Shown one piece after another: positions 34,720 to 45,280 of a DNA stretch of 64,000 bases. The notes beneath the pieces were generated by a model. The model did not search any database, was not told the DNA's origin, and saw nothing but the letters and a program-made list of their open reading frames with translations. The stretch is from Streptomyces actuosus (lineage in GTDB: Bacteria > Actinomycetota > Actinomycetes > Streptomycetales > Streptomycetaceae): the NCBI RefSeq assembly GCF_016921115.1, contig NZ_JAFFZS010000001.1, positions 1 through 64,000 of the forward strand. Direction: 5' to 3'. Every line of letters begins with the position of its first letter. Position 1 is the stretch's first letter. Position numbers and translations under genes: made by a program.

Positions 34720-35543
34720 TGATCGGTGATGCCGAACAGTGAGCTTCTTCATCGTTGCAGCTCCAGAGTGAGGACGGCCTTGGCGATTGACGTCATGCGG
34801 TTGGGGCTGCAGCGTGACCTGCGGAAGATCCGCCAGGACTTCGGGCGGGCGACGCCGCGTCCGACGGGTGCCCGTGTCACGGCCAGGGCACGGTTGCGGG
34901 TCTTGTCGGTAGTGGTGAGTTCTTGCAGGGGCTTGCGTTTGATGCCCGTGGTCAGCCAGGGACCGCCGCCCTGGTAGGCGAGATCGGCCACGATGGGAAC
35001 GCCCTGGCGCTCGCAGATCCGGATGATCCGGTGGGTGCGGGCGGCGGCCAGGTCGTGGGTACGGCCCGGCAGGGCGGGCGAGAGCCACAGCAGCCGGCCA
35101 TAGGGATCAGTGACCACCTGCACGTTCACGCCGTGGCGGCGGTGCTTGTGGGAGTAGTCGGCCCGGCCGTCGCCGACCCGGTCGCATTCGGCGGGAGTGC
35201 CGTCGAGCAGGACGAAGTCGGGTTCGTGGTCGCGCAGCGTCTTGAGCAGACCCGGTGCACGAGCGGCGAGAAGGCCGACGACCGCACTGGTCTAGGCGTG
35301 GGCGGTGGACTCGCTGATCCCGAACCCGGCGGCGATCTTCGCCAGGGTGGTGTGTTCGCGCAGGTACACCAGTGCCACCGTCGCGCGCTGGGACGGGCGC
35401 AGCCTGCAGCGACGGTCGCCCTCGCGGGTGACGATCAGCATGGTGACCCACTCCACGAGTGCATGCGGCAGGTCGATTGCGGCAGGATGGACGACCAACG
35501 AGGCCCCCGAGCAACGTGATTGAGACGTCAGACATCTCGATCA
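34720..35543 (-). mobile_element. IS5-family insertion sequence, inactive
   Basis: The element is bounded by imperfect inverted ends: TGATCGGTGATGCC at 34720-34733, and TGATCGAGATGTC read on the minus strand from 35543. Its length of about 0.82 kb is typical of single-gene IS5 elements. No clear target duplication is seen, and the exact ends are approximate. Confidence 0.5.
34749..35498 (-). pseudogene. IS5-type transposase with in-frame TAG
   Basis: The frame gives a DDE_Tnp_4 transposase: an N-terminal HTH ([14 protein letters not shown]), FVLLDGTPAECDRVGDGRADYSHKHRRHGVNVQVV (first Asp), LPGRTHDLAAARTHRI, PIVADLAYQGGGPW (second Asp), APVGRGVARPKSWRIFRRSRC (Glu lost in this copy) and CSPNRMTSIAKAVLTLE. 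A TAG stop (35292-35294) replaces the usual Tyr codon after the HTH. The normal catalytic Glu of 'VERGVARLKSW' reads Gly (VGRGVARPKSW), a second inactivating change. The element is therefore dead. Confidence 0.85.
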
Positions 35544-35723
35544 ACAGCCCGGGCGCCTCGCGCGTTGCGCTTCACGGACCATCACCCGATCGGTGGCCAA
35601 GTCGAAGAAGCTCAGTCGCACCGCACGTACTCCACTACGCCGGTGACAACAAGCGTGCCTATGTGACAACTACCGTGCGTCGGCTCACGCCTGTGCGGGC
35701 GGCGTAGGACGTCCGGGGCCGGG

Positions 35724-36278
35724 TCAGAGGTCGAACTCCAGGTGTTCGAGGTCGGTGAACTCGACCTCCAGGCCCTGGGCGCGACGGCCGCTGTCACGGA
35801 AGTAGACCTCGCCCAACGCCTCGGCGGCGATGTCCCGCAGCTGCTCCTCGGAGCCGCCGGCGGCCCGGGTCTCGAAGAGGCGGGCGGCGTACTGCGGAGG
35901 CAGGGCGACGGTGAGGTGGCGCAGCCGGGCGTCGTCCGTGGTGCCGGGAGCGGCGGTGTAGCCGAATCGGGCGCGGGTGTCGATGACGATGCCGTCCGTC
36001 GTGGCGGCGGCCCGCCTGGCCCTGGCCCGGATCTGCGGCTGCCACCGCTGCCTGACCTCGCGTTCCATGCGCTGCGCGAGGTCGGGCCGGGGTGTCTTGA
36101 TCTGGTCCTTCACGTACCGCTCGACAGTGCGCTGGGTGATGCCCAGCAGTTCGGCGACCGCTCTGGTGCCCCGGAGCTGCCTGACCAGGTAGCGCATCTG
36201 CGCGCCCGCGCTCTTGGGGATGGGGCGTGTGAACGCCTTCTGCAGCGCGGCGTCGAGTCCGTCCCCGACCCTGTCCAT
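35724..36278 (-). CDS. tpg: Telomere terminal protein Tpg
   Basis: A 184-residue protein of the length and pattern of Streptomyces Tpg, which is covalently bound to the 5' ends of the linear chromosome and primes end patching. The N-terminal HTH reads GTRAVAELLGITQRTVERYVKDQIKTP. A segment GIVIDTRARFGYTAAPGTTDD places Thr at residue 114, the residue I recall as the priming site in S. lividans/S. coelicolor Tpg. The C-terminal part (YFRDSGRRAQGLEVEFTDLEHLEFDL) also fits. GGAGACGAGG precedes ATG 36278. It lies 13 bp after tap, as one operon. Confidence 0.92.
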   Translation of the reverse strand: MDRVGDGLDAALQKAFTRPIPKSAGAQMRYLVRQLRGTRAVAELLGITQRTVERYVKDQIKTPRPDLAQRMEREVRQRWQPQIRARARRAAATTDGIVIDTRARFGYTAAPGTTDDARLRHLTVALPPQYAARLFETRAAGGSEEQLRDIAAEALGEVYFRDSGRRAQGLEVEFTDLEHLEFDL

Positions 36279-36291
36279 CGGTCCTCGTCTC

Positions 36292-38538
36292 CTACTCTCC
36301 GTCGTCCTTGGCGGTGACCTCGCCCGTCTTGATGTACCGGGCGAGGTTGAGGATGTGACCGTACTTCTCCCGTACTTCCTCGGCCCACAGCGTGGTCCGG
36401 GTGCCCTCGTGCTTGACCATCCCCGGCGACACGCCGAGCCGGAAGCTGCCGGGCACGGTCCTGCCGTCGGCGTCGTAGGGGAGGACGTCCAGAGGGGACG
36501 GTCCGTCGGCCGCGTACACGGCGCAGTCCGACAGGACGGCGACCGGGTACCGGCCGGTGGCGGCGGCCAGGTTGAGCATCTTGCGGTGCATGTTGATGCG
36601 TGCCCGGGAGATCACGGCCGCGCGGATGTCGGGGCGCCACGTCGGCCTCGCGAGGGCCGGCCACGGCTGCCCGGGTTTCCAGCCTCCACCGCGCGCGCGT
36701 TCGCGCAGTTTGCCGATGCCGCCCTTCACCGTGGCCTTGGTCGCGTCCAGCACCATCGCCATCTGCGCGTCGCGTGCCCGGTACTCCGCCATCGCCGTCA
36801 GGAACTGCTGCGGCGACAGCTTCTCGCCGACACCGAGGTCCGCCATGGTGTCGACGTAAGCGTCCCGCAGGCGCTTGTACCAACCGTCCAGGAACCTCCC
36901 CCTGTCCTCTCTCACCCAGGCTTCGACGGGGGCCACGTCGTAGCCGAGCTCCACCGCGTACGCCACGGTCGGTGTCGCGTACCAGGCCGGGCCCTCCGGG
37001 CGCTCGCCGGTCGGCGTGAACGGGCTGGGCAGCAGGTCTCCTTGGAGCTGTCGCCACTGCTTGCCCACCACGACGCGGGAGAGGTCGACGTGAGAGAGGT
37101 CGACCAGCCAGGATCCGGGCAGCGCCGGGTCGAAGGCGGGGGCGGTGAGGTGCACCGGCGGTGTCGCCAGACCGACGACGGCGCCGTTCGCCGCCGCGCC
37201 GAAGGCGAGGTTGACGTCGATGCCCACGAGGTGGCGCTGCATGCACTCGGCGTCGGTGAGCTCGCGTGCCCAGTCGTACGCCTCCTCGAACAGCATCTCC
37301 GCAGGGCCGCGCTGATGGAATCGGGGCAGGCCGACGAGCAGCGGATGACCGTCCGGGGCCTCGCACGGCGCGCAGTCGACCGGCTGCTCCCCCAGCGATC
37401 CGGGCCGGTGCTCCTTGTGCCGCCTGCCCTCCGCATCCGGCTGGCTCGCCCGGGTCGGCGGGTTGAGCGCGGTCATCAGCTCCAGACCGGTGACGGCCGT
37501 GGAACCGCGCGGCGTCATGACCCGGGCTGCGTACGTGCCCAGGACGCGGGCGAGTTCCGCGGGGGCCAGCCGTGCGGCATCGCCCCAGGTACGTGCGTCG
37601 AGTGCGTTCCAGGACGGGATGCACAGCTGCACACACCGCCGTTGACGGCCCTGGGCGGGGCGGTAGATCCGCGCCCAGGGGCCGAAGCCGCGCTTCGTCA
37701 ACTGCCAGTCAGCCCGCTTGAGTTGCACGGTAGTCTTGTGCCCGTCCGGGAGGCGGCCGGCGAGCCGCTCGGACGCCGACAGCTCCACCGGAAGTCCGTA
37801 CCTCCGCAAGGCCGCCGGTGTGAGCACGAGCAGCGGATCGGCGTCCCTGCCCGAGCCGTTGAGTGCCGGGGCACCGAGCTGCGCCTCGGTCAGAGCCCAC
37901 TCCACCAGTGCGGGCAGCGACCTGGCGGGCACGTCGAGGAGCAGGCCGCCGACGCCGTGGCCGGTGACATTCCGGTCGTCGTCGACGTCGAGGACGAGCA
38001 GCGGGCCGTTCGCGAACCGAGAGTCGGCACCGGACGGCGGCGCCGGGGCTTCGTGGGCCGCGGGGGCCGGCGCCTTTCTCGTGCTCGGGTTTCGTGACGC
38101 CGGCGACGGGGCGGTGGCGGAACGCGGCGCAGGGGTGGCGGCGGTGGGACGGGGTGCGGATCTTCCGGAACGGGGCGCCGGGGCTGGGCCGATGGGTTCC
38201 GTGCGGGCCCGGTCCGGACCGGTGGCCGGGCACGGCGGCTCGGCGGGAGGCGTGCCCGCGTCGGCAAGGCCCGTGTCCTGCGCAGGCGGCACGGGCTCGG
38301 CAGGGTAGAACTGGGCGAGCTGACCGAGCATCCGGGCGTAGGCCTCACGCTCCGGCGGACGTGGCTCGGTCCTGCCGGCCTCCCAGGCGCTGACCGTCGC
38401 GCGCCGCACGCCCAGTGCTGCGGCCACCTCGTCCAGGGTCAGCCCGTGCGCCTGACGCAGCCGCTTGCGCTCCGCCGGCGACGGCAGCGGGGACCGGGAC
38501 GCGACCAGCGCGTCAACTGCGTCGAACAGCTCGGACAT
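36292..38538 (-). CDS. tap: Telomere-associated protein Tap
   Basis: A 748-residue protein matching Streptomyces Tap, which binds the folded 3' overhang of the telomere and recruits Tpg. The N-terminal XRE-type HTH (ERKRLRQAHGLTLDEVAAALGVRRATVSAWEAGRTEPRPPE) is followed by a Pro/Ala-rich linker of ~90 residues, then a large domain with LLVLDVDDDRNVTGHGVGG, HKTTVQLKRADWQLTKRGFG and a C-terminal polymerase/primase-like region (HLVGIDVNLAFGAA, INMHRKMLNLAAATGRYPVAVLSDCAVYAA). AGGAGG lies 6 bases before ATG 38538. It is the first gene of a tap-tpg operon. Confidence 0.92.
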   Translation of the reverse strand: MSELFDAVDALVASRSPLPSPAERKRLRQAHGLTLDEVAAALGVRRATVSAWEAGRTEPRPPEREAYARMLGQLAQFYPAEPVPPAQDTGLADAGTPPAEPPCPATGPDRARTEPIGPAPAPRSGRSAPRPTAATPAPRSATAPSPASRNPSTRKAPAPAAHEAPAPPSGADSRFANGPLLVLDVDDDRNVTGHGVGGLLLDVPARSLPALVEWALTEAQLGAPALNGSGRDADPLLVLTPAALRRYGLPVELSASERLAGRLPDGHKTTVQLKRADWQLTKRGFGPWARIYRPAQGRQRRCVQLCIPSWNALDARTWGDAARLAPAELARVLGTYAARVMTPRGSTAVTGLELMTALNPPTRASQPDAEGRRHKEHRPGSLGEQPVDCAPCEAPDGHPLLVGLPRFHQRGPAEMLFEEAYDWARELTDAECMQRHLVGIDVNLAFGAAANGAVVGLATPPVHLTAPAFDPALPGSWLVDLSHVDLSRVVVGKQWRQLQGDLLPSPFTPTGERPEGPAWYATPTVAYAVELGYDVAPVEAWVREDRGRFLDGWYKRLRDAYVDTMADLGVGEKLSPQQFLTAMAEYRARDAQMAMVLDATKATVKGGIGKLRERARGGGWKPGQPWPALARPTWRPDIRAAVISRARINMHRKMLNLAAATGRYPVAVLSDCAVYAADGPSPLDVLPYDADGRTVPGSFRLGVSPGMVKHEGTRTTLWAEEVREKYGHILNLARYIKTGEVTAKDDGE

Positions 38539-39311
38539 CTCGCACCTCCTGCCGCGCAACCCTAGCGTGAAGCACACATTTCGCGTACCAACGGCGTACG
38601 GGTGGCGTGCGGGGCAGTGGCGAAGACCGGGGTTCGAGACCCGTGATCCGGCCGCACGCGCCGGGGAGGAACGAACACGCGAGAACGCCCTCCGCATCAC
38701 GGAGATCCCCTGGCGTCGGCGCCGTCGAGAGCCGGGTCCGGTCGACCGAGGTGAGTTGACCTCCGGTGACCTTCCGCTGGACCTACGGGTTCGCCGCGGA
38801 CGGACTGGTGCCGACCTCGGATCCGACGTTGCGTTTCTCGGCAGCGGGAGAAAGTCGAGCGGGATCCGGTCTCCCGCGGCTACGTGGTGGAGGAGGATCG
38901 CGATGCGCCCGACCGACCGGGAAGGGAGTTCGTCTTCCTGGCGCGACGTCCGTGGTCCTCCCTGATCGCGGTGTCCGGCACGGGGCCCGCGAGCGCTGCC
39001 GCTCGGCGGACCGAGCCGGATGATCGCCGAGGGGCCACGGCTCGAGGTGCGGTCGACGCAGCGCACCTGAGGTGCGGATCAGCGGCGCTTCCGGCTGAGA
39101 CCCGTTGCCGTCGCGCTCGACACCGCGCGGAACGACGGCACCGCGAGGTCGTCGGCGCGGGTGGCTGCCCTTCCGCCTCCCGCCGCGGTCCCCGCACGAC
39201 CGCACGACCGCACGAGCAGCGAGCGCCACGGCCCCGACTGGCCCGGCGGAGCGGGGGACGCGTGCCCCCGTGGCCTACGACGTGGGCGGCCGAGCGGGGA
39301 TCCGGGGAGTG
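38539..39311. other. Long intergenic stretch, no gene supported
   Basis: About 773 bp. It contains the tap promoter region on the minus strand: TAGGGT near 38565 as a possible -10, and CGTAC/GTACG repeats at 38584-38600. Other frames are basic and Pro-rich without family signal, and may be debris from lost genes. Confidence 0.45.
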
Positions 39312-40401
<1,090 letters not shown>

Positions 40402-40467
40402 CTACGGCTCCGATTTCGGGGTCGGGGAACTGATGCCCGTGGGGGGGGAGGTTCGAGGGGTGTGGAT

Positions 40468-40493
40468 GGGGCCCCGAGCACGGTCGGGGCCCC
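40468..40493. terminator. GC-rich hairpin after the persulfide dioxygenase gene
   Basis: GGGGCCCCGA (40468-40477), a 6-base loop and the exact complement to 40493 make a 10-bp stem 13 bp past the stop of the MBL-rhodanese gene on the minus strand. It could terminate or attenuate transcription before the next rhodanese gene. Confidence 0.7.
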
Positions 40494-40505
40494 GCGCGGG
40501 TGGGG

Positions 40506-41900
40506 TCAGAAGGTGGCCGGCGTCGCCGCCTGCGCCGAGAGGGCCCAGGCGGCGTAGCCGCCGAGGACGTCGGAGACGTCCGTGAAGCCCCGGTGCCGCA
40601 GGACGCTCGCGGCGATGGACGAGCGGTGGCCTCCGGCACAGTGCAGGACCAGGGGCCGGTCGGCGGGCAGTTCCTCCGTGCGACGGGGAAGCTCGCTCAG
40701 GGGGATGTGCAGGGCGCCGTCGATGAAGCCGGCGGCCTCGCGTTCGCCGCAGGTGCGGACGTCCACGACGACGGGCGGGTTCTCCGCGGTGAGGGCGTCC
40801 CGCAGTTCCGCGGCGGCCAGCCGGCTCGCCGGCAGCACCTCCGCGGACAGGTCCTCCAGGGCGTCCTCCGGGTTGCGCAGGTAGCCCGCCACCCGGTCGA
40901 AGCCGATGCGGGCGAGGCGGGTGACGACCTCCTCCTCCCGGTTCTGCGGTGCCATCACCAGCAGTTCGTCGGACGGGTCCAGAACGGTGCCCGCCTGTTC
41001 GGCGAAGCGCCCGTCGGCGGGCACGTTCACCGCGCCGCGCAGATGCCCTGCGGCGAACTCCTGAGGCGTGCGGGCGTCCACGACGACCGCACCCGCCGCA
41101 CGCAGTTCGGTGAACCGCTCGCGCGTCAGCGGCAGGGGGGCGGCGGAGTCGTAGCGCACCCGGTCCTTGCGGTTCAGCTCGGCGTCGTAGGCGAAGTAGC
41201 CGGGCGCGGCGGGCTGGCCGGCGGCGACGAGCGCGACGAACTCCTCACGGCCCATCGGCACGCAGGCGTAGTTGGTGGCCCGCTGCTCCCCGATGGTCGA
41301 CTGCTTGTTCGTCGACAGGTTCTTCCCGCAGGCGGAGCCTGCGCCGTGCGCGGGGAAGACGCGGACCTCGTCGGGCAGGCCCATCAGCTTGTTCTGCACG
41401 CTGTCGTGCAGCATCGCGCCGAGTTCCTCGGCGGTCACGCCGACGGAGGCGAGCAGGTCGGGGCGGCCGACATCGCCGATGAAGAGCGCGTCACCGGTGA
41501 GGACGCCGTACGGCACGGTGTCCTCCACCCGCTCGTACACCACCACGCTGATCGACTCCGGGGTGTGGCCGGGTGTCTCCATGATCTCCAAGGTGACGTC
41601 ACCGAGGGAGATCCGCTCGCCGTCGGCGAGCTTGCGGATCGGGTACTCGGTCTCGGCCCGCCGGCCGTAGCCGATCCACGCGCCCGTACGGTCCGCCATC
41701 TCCAGGTGACCCGCGACGAAGTCGGCGTGGAAGTGGGTATTGATCACGCCGACCACGGAGAAGCCGTGCGCACGGGCGTCGGCGAGGTATTCGGACACGT
41801 CCCGGCGGGGGTCGACGACCACCGCCCGGCCCGTCCTCTCGTCGGCGATCATGTAGGACGCCTGGGACAGGCAGTCGAGGTAGTACTGGGTGAGGAACAC
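40506..41900 (-). CDS. Persulfide dioxygenase-rhodanese fusion (MBL fold)
   Basis: A 464-residue protein. The N-terminal 240 residues are a metallo-beta-lactamase-fold persulfide dioxygenase (ETHE1/SdoA/CstB-like): INTHFHADFVAGH, ETPGHTPES, VLTGDALFIGDVGRPDL and PAHGAGSACG. Two rhodanese domains follow: the first (about 260-350) lacks a catalytic Cys (reads VMAPQNREEE), and the second (about 365-455) has the active loop LVLHCAGGHRSS. The enzyme oxidises glutathione- or mycothiol-type persulfide to sulfite and may transfer sulfur to form thiosulfate. It is in the same direction as the neighbouring rhodaneses, with CstR operators upstream of the run, forming a sulfide detoxification operon. Confidence 0.92.
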   Translation of the reverse strand: MFLTQYYLDCLSQASYMIADERTGRAVVVDPRRDVSEYLADARAHGFSVVGVINTHFHADFVAGHLEMADRTGAWIGYGRRAETEYPIRKLADGERISLGDVTLEIMETPGHTPESISVVVYERVEDTVPYGVLTGDALFIGDVGRPDLLASVGVTAEELGAMLHDSVQNKLMGLPDEVRVFPAHGAGSACGKNLSTNKQSTIGEQRATNYACVPMGREEFVALVAAGQPAAPGYFAYDAELNRKDRVRYDSAAPLPLTRERFTELRAAGAVVVDARTPQEFAAGHLRGAVNVPADGRFAEQAGTVLDPSDELLVMAPQNREEEVVTRLARIGFDRVAGYLRNPEDALEDLSAEVLPASRLAAAELRDALTAENPPVVVDVRTCGEREAAGFIDGALHIPLSELPRRTEELPADRPLVLHCAGGHRSSIAASVLRHRGFTDVSDVLGGYAAWALSAQAATPATF

Positions 41901-42017
41901 GGCATTCCCTTCGTGAGGAACGCACCCCCGAGGCGGGTGCGGGAGGCGGGGCGCGGGCGGTCGCGCACCCGGTGTGACGAGGCGCGGAGGGTGGGGGGCG
42001 GGCCGGGCCCCGGGCGT

Positions 42018-42341
42018 TCAGGCGGCGCGGACGGCCTCGCCCCGCACCAGCGGCCGGCCGGTGCGAGCCCAGCCCTCGGTGCCGCCGGCGACGGACACGG
42101 CGTCCAGTCCCAGCGCGGTGAGATGTCCGGCGGCCCGGGCGCTCCGAGTGCCGCCGGCGCAGATCACGTACACGGTCCGATCACCCGGCAGGTCACCGAG
42201 GGCCGCACCGAGGGCCGACAGCGGGACGTTGCGCGCACCCGGCACGTGGCCCGCGCGGTACTCGCCCCACTCGCGGACGTCGATGGTGAACGCGCCGCGG
42301 GCCAGCTCGGCCGCGAAGGCGTCGAGGTCTGTTTCTCGCAT
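42018..42341 (-). CDS. Single-domain rhodanese sulfurtransferase
   Basis: A 107-residue cytoplasmic rhodanese: FTIDVREWGEYRAGHVPGARNVPL and the active loop YVICAGGTRSARAAG with the catalytic Cys in a CxGGxRS motif. AGGGG about 8 bases upstream serves ATG 42341. CstR site B is 17 bp upstream of the start, so this is the first gene of the repressed run. It probably passes sulfane sulfur to the dioxygenase encoded next, 117 bp downstream, where a small GCACCC/GGGTGC hairpin (41922-41940) occurs. Confidence 0.9.
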   Translation of the reverse strand: MRETDLDAFAAELARGAFTIDVREWGEYRAGHVPGARNVPLSALGAALGDLPGDRTVYVICAGGTRSARAAGHLTALGLDAVSVAGGTEGWARTGRPLVRGEAVRAA

Positions 42342-42358
42342 CAGGACACCCCTGCTCT

Positions 42359-42374
42359 ATACCCCCCTGGGTAT
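42359..42374. promoter_or_regulatory. CstR operator, site B
   Basis: ATACCCCCCTGGGTAT differs from the ATACCCC-NN-GGGGTAT consensus at one position of the right arm. It lies 17 bp upstream of the rhodanese start. Confidence 0.75.
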
Positions 42375-42415
42375 TTACCCAGTCGAAGGTAAGCGGCACC
42401 CCGGGGAGAAGTCAA

Positions 42416-42431
42416 ATACCCCCTGGGGTAT
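42416..42431. promoter_or_regulatory. CstR operator, site C
   Basis: ATACCCCCTGGGGTAT is a perfect 7-2-7 inverted repeat. Its centre is 57 bp from site B, so two repressor tetramers may act together at the same promoter. Confidence 0.8.
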
Positions 42432-42520
42432 CTCGGTCCGAGGTGGAGGCGCCGTGGGGCGACAAGGGGTGGGCCGACGGCCCTCGCCGGTGCCCCGGCA
42501 GGGCTTGCCCACCGCCCCAC

Positions 42521-42690
42521 GTCGCCTCAGCGGGGCGGCGCCACCCGATCAACGTGCACGGCACCGGCACGGCACCGCCCTCGGCGAACAGCCCCGGCAG
42601 GGCCCCGACAGGGCCGCGGCGGGCACCGCGGCACCCCCAGAAAGGTGAGCCCGACGGCGACGAGGCCGATGACGGGCGCCGTCGGCGGGA
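42521..42690 (-). pseudogene. Relic of a TauE/SafE-like sulfite exporter
   Basis: On the minus strand, PTAPVIGLVAVGLTFLG in one frame is followed in another by GALPGLFAEGGAVPVPCTLI then GWRRPAEAT. This resembles the TauE/SafE repeat 'GLxxGLFGVGGGxxxVPALxLxGxxxxxAxAT'. At least one frameshift and loss of most of the gene are needed. TauE exporters commonly sit in persulfide-oxidation operons, which supports the call, but the match is short. Confidence 0.4.
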
Positions 42691-43167
42691 CGAGAGCGTG
42701 CGCGGGGCCAGGAAGGGACGGCCGGGGCCGGGAGGTGGCTGCCGCGGCCGAACGGCCCGGACAGGACGAGGCCGACCGGGAGGGGCTGCACAGCGGCTCA
42801 TGCGATGGCGGGGCAGCCGCGCGGGCATCCCCGGACGACCCCGCCTCAGTGCCCGGCGAAGGAGCGATGAGGGGTGCCGACGGGACACCGGAGACGCGCG
42901 GGCGACCCGACGGAGGACGCCGGTGATCACCCTGCGGCGCTGCGGGTCGTCCGGGCTGTCGCGACCCGGCCCCAGCGGCCTCTGCACAGCTCCCGCACGC
43001 CCCACGGGGCCGATCCACAGCGACGCGAAAGACGGTGCTCCATTCGAGTGCGCTCGTCAGGCGATCGGCCGCGTGTCGTACTGCTGCGGCCGTGGTCCCG
43101 GCCACAGCAGGCAAGGATGAGGTCCGTCACATGGGCGACCGGCCCTTTCGCGAGAGAGACACAACTT
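42691..43167. other. Intergenic upstream of ctaD, nothing recognised
   Basis: About 477 bp, possibly including further TauE debris on the minus strand. The ctaD promoter should be in the right half, but I cannot pick one with confidence. Confidence 0.4.
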
Positions 43168-44904
43168 GTGAGCATTCTCAACGAGCCCCGAGGCTCCGCG
43201 GGCGAGGAGTCGTACTACCAGGACGAGTTGCCCGTGCAGCGCAAGCACCCCGGCAACGTGGTGGTGAAGTGGCTGACGACCACGGACCACAAGACGATCG
43301 GCACCCTGTACCTGTCGACGTCGTTCGCGTTCTTCCTGATCGGCGGTGTTCTCGCGCTGGTCATGCGCGCCGAGCTGGCCCGCCCGGGCATGCAGATCAT
43401 GTCGAGCGAGCAGTACAACCAGGCGTTCACGATGCACGGCACGGCGATGCTGCTGATGTTCGCGACGCCGCTGTTCGCAGGCTTCACCAACTGGATCATG
43501 CCGCTCCAGATCGGCGCCCCGGACGTCGCCTTCCCGCGACTGAACATGTTCGCCTACTGGCTCTACCTGTTCGGCTCACTGATCGCCATGGGGGGTTTCC
43601 TCACGCCGGACGGCGCCGCCGACTTCGGCTGGTTCGCCTACTCCCCGCTCACCGACAACGAGCACTCGGTCGGCATCGGCCCGGATCTGTGGATCATGGG
43701 CCTGGCCTTCTCCGGCTTCGGGACGATCCTCGGCTCGGTCAACTTCATCACCACGATCATCTGCATGCGTGCCCCGGGCCTGACGATGTTCCGCATGCCG
43801 ATCTTCGTCTGGAACGTGCTGCTGACCGGTGTCCTGGTGCTGTTCGCCTTCCCCGTCCTGGCCGCGGCCCTGTTCGCGCTGGAGGTGGACCGCCAGTTCG
43901 GCGCCCACGTCTTCGACGCCGCCAACGGCGGTGCCCTGCTGTGGCAGCACCTCTTCTGGTTCTTCGGCCATCCAGAGGTGTACATCATCGCGTTGCCGTT
44001 CTTCGGCGTCATCTCGGAGATCATCCCGGTCTTCAGCCGCAAGCCGATGTTCGGCTACGTGGGTCTGATCGCCGCCACCATTTCCATCTCCGGCCTGTCC
44101 GTGTCGGTGTGGGCGCACCACATGTTCGTCACCGGCGGTGTGCTGCTGCCGTTCTTCTCCTTCATGTCCTTCCTGATCGCCGTCCCGACCGGCGTGAAGT
44201 TCTTCAACTGGATCGGCACGATGTGGAAGGGCTCGCTGTCCTTCGAGACACCGATGCTGTGGGCCACCGGCTTCCTCATCACGTTCCTCTTCGGCGGGCT
44301 CACGGGCATCCTCCTCGCCTCGCCGCCGATGGACTTCCACGTCTCGGACTCGTACTTCGTGGTGGCGCACTTCCACTACGTCGTCTTCGGCACGGTCGTC
44401 TTCGCGATGTTCGCCGGCTTCCGCTTCTGGTGGCCGAAGTTCACCGGCAAGCTGCTCGACGAGCGCCTGGGCAAGATCACCTTCTGGACGCTGTTCGTCG
44501 GCTTCCACACCACGTTCCTGGTGCAGCACTGGCTGGGCGCCGAGGGCATGCCGCGCCGCTACGCCGACTACCTCGCCGCCGACGGCTTCACCGCCCTGAA
44601 CACCGTCTCGACGATCGGGTCGTTCGTCCTCGGCCTGTCGATGCTCCCGTTCCTCTACAACGTGTGGAAGACCGCCAAGTACGGCAAGCCGGTCGGCGTC
44701 GACGACCCGTGGGGCTACGGCCGTTCGCTGGAGTGGGCGACCTCCTGCCCGCCGCCGCGGCACAACTTCTACACGCTGCCGCGGATCCGCAGCGAATCCC
44801 CGGCGTTCGACCTGCACCACCCCGAGCTCAGCGAACTCGACGAGAAGACGAGCAGCGGCCGGAGGGACGCCATCGACACGGCCGGGCACGAGGGCGAGCG
44901 GTGA
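43168..44904 (+). CDS. ctaD: Cytochrome c oxidase subunit I (aa3 type), orphan copy
   Basis: A 578-residue, 12-helix heme-copper oxidase subunit. Diagnostic residues are visible: the low-spin heme His in [31 protein letters not shown] with the CuB His and cross-linked Tyr, the WAHHMFVTG His pair, and [10 protein letters not shown] with the last two heme ligands. The start GTG 43168 gives [10 protein letters not shown], the usual CtaD beginning in streptomycetes; GAGAGA precedes it. Subunits II and III are not adjacent, so this is a second, arm-located copy that must use subunits encoded elsewhere. It is coupled to a small gene downstream. Confidence 0.95.
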   Translation: MSILNEPRGSAGEESYYQDELPVQRKHPGNVVVKWLTTTDHKTIGTLYLSTSFAFFLIGGVLALVMRAELARPGMQIMSSEQYNQAFTMHGTAMLLMFATPLFAGFTNWIMPLQIGAPDVAFPRLNMFAYWLYLFGSLIAMGGFLTPDGAADFGWFAYSPLTDNEHSVGIGPDLWIMGLAFSGFGTILGSVNFITTIICMRAPGLTMFRMPIFVWNVLLTGVLVLFAFPVLAAALFALEVDRQFGAHVFDAANGGALLWQHLFWFFGHPEVYIIALPFFGVISEIIPVFSRKPMFGYVGLIAATISISGLSVSVWAHHMFVTGGVLLPFFSFMSFLIAVPTGVKFFNWIGTMWKGSLSFETPMLWATGFLITFLFGGLTGILLASPPMDFHVSDSYFVVAHFHYVVFGTVVFAMFAGFRFWWPKFTGKLLDERLGKITFWTLFVGFHTTFLVQHWLGAEGMPRRYADYLAADGFTALNTVSTIGSFVLGLSMLPFLYNVWKTAKYGKPVGVDDPWGYGRSLEWATSCPPPRHNFYTLPRIRSESPAFDLHHPELSELDEKTSSGRRDAIDTAGHEGER

Positions 44905-45278
44905 TGACGGACGCGTCATCCGGGCACCTCACCGAGGAGCAGGCAGCAGCGCTGACGCGTCAGATCGAGGGTTACCTCCGTGCCCAGCGGGACCGGGAGC
45001 AGGCGCGGGCGGAGGCGGAGGCCTTCTGCACCCGTCTGCCCTGGCTGACCTCCGCACAGGCCGAGGACGTGGCACGGCACTATGCCGAGCAGCGTCTGGA
45101 ACTCACCCGACAGACCTTGCGGCACACGGTCCGGCACGCCGGGGAGCTGCGCCGGGAGTACGAGGCCCGCTACGCCGAACTCCGGCACCGGCTGATCACC
45201 CGGCATGTCGTCGCCGCGTCCACCGTGGTGGCCTGCGCCACCGGAGTCAGCGCCGCGCTCTGCCTGCTGATGCGCTGA
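44904..45278 (+). CDS. Small coiled-coil protein with C-terminal membrane helix, coupled to ctaD
   Basis: A 124-residue protein. Residues 1-95 are charged and helical, rich in Glu, Arg and Gln (QRDREQARAEAEAF, RQTLRHTVRHAGELRREYEAR) and suggest a coiled coil. One C-terminal helix (HVVAASTVVACATGVSAALCLL) would anchor it in the membrane. ATG 44904 overlaps the ctaD stop (TGATG). No named family is recognised. Its position suggests an oxidase-associated or assembly factor (inference). Confidence 0.8.
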   Translation: MTDASSGHLTEEQAAALTRQIEGYLRAQRDREQARAEAEAFCTRLPWLTSAQAEDVARHYAEQRLELTRQTLRHTVRHAGELRREYEARYAELRHRLITRHVVAASTVVACATGVSAALCLLMR

Positions 45279-45280
45279 CA

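Noticed and set aside
36214..38097. A 627-residue plus-strand frame opposite tap
   Set aside because: It is an antisense shadow of tap with no family signature or ribosome site.
38630..38650. tRNA T-arm-like GGGGTTCGAGACCC sequence
   Set aside because: No acceptor, D or anticodon arm can be folded around it, so it is not a tRNA or a convincing attachment site.
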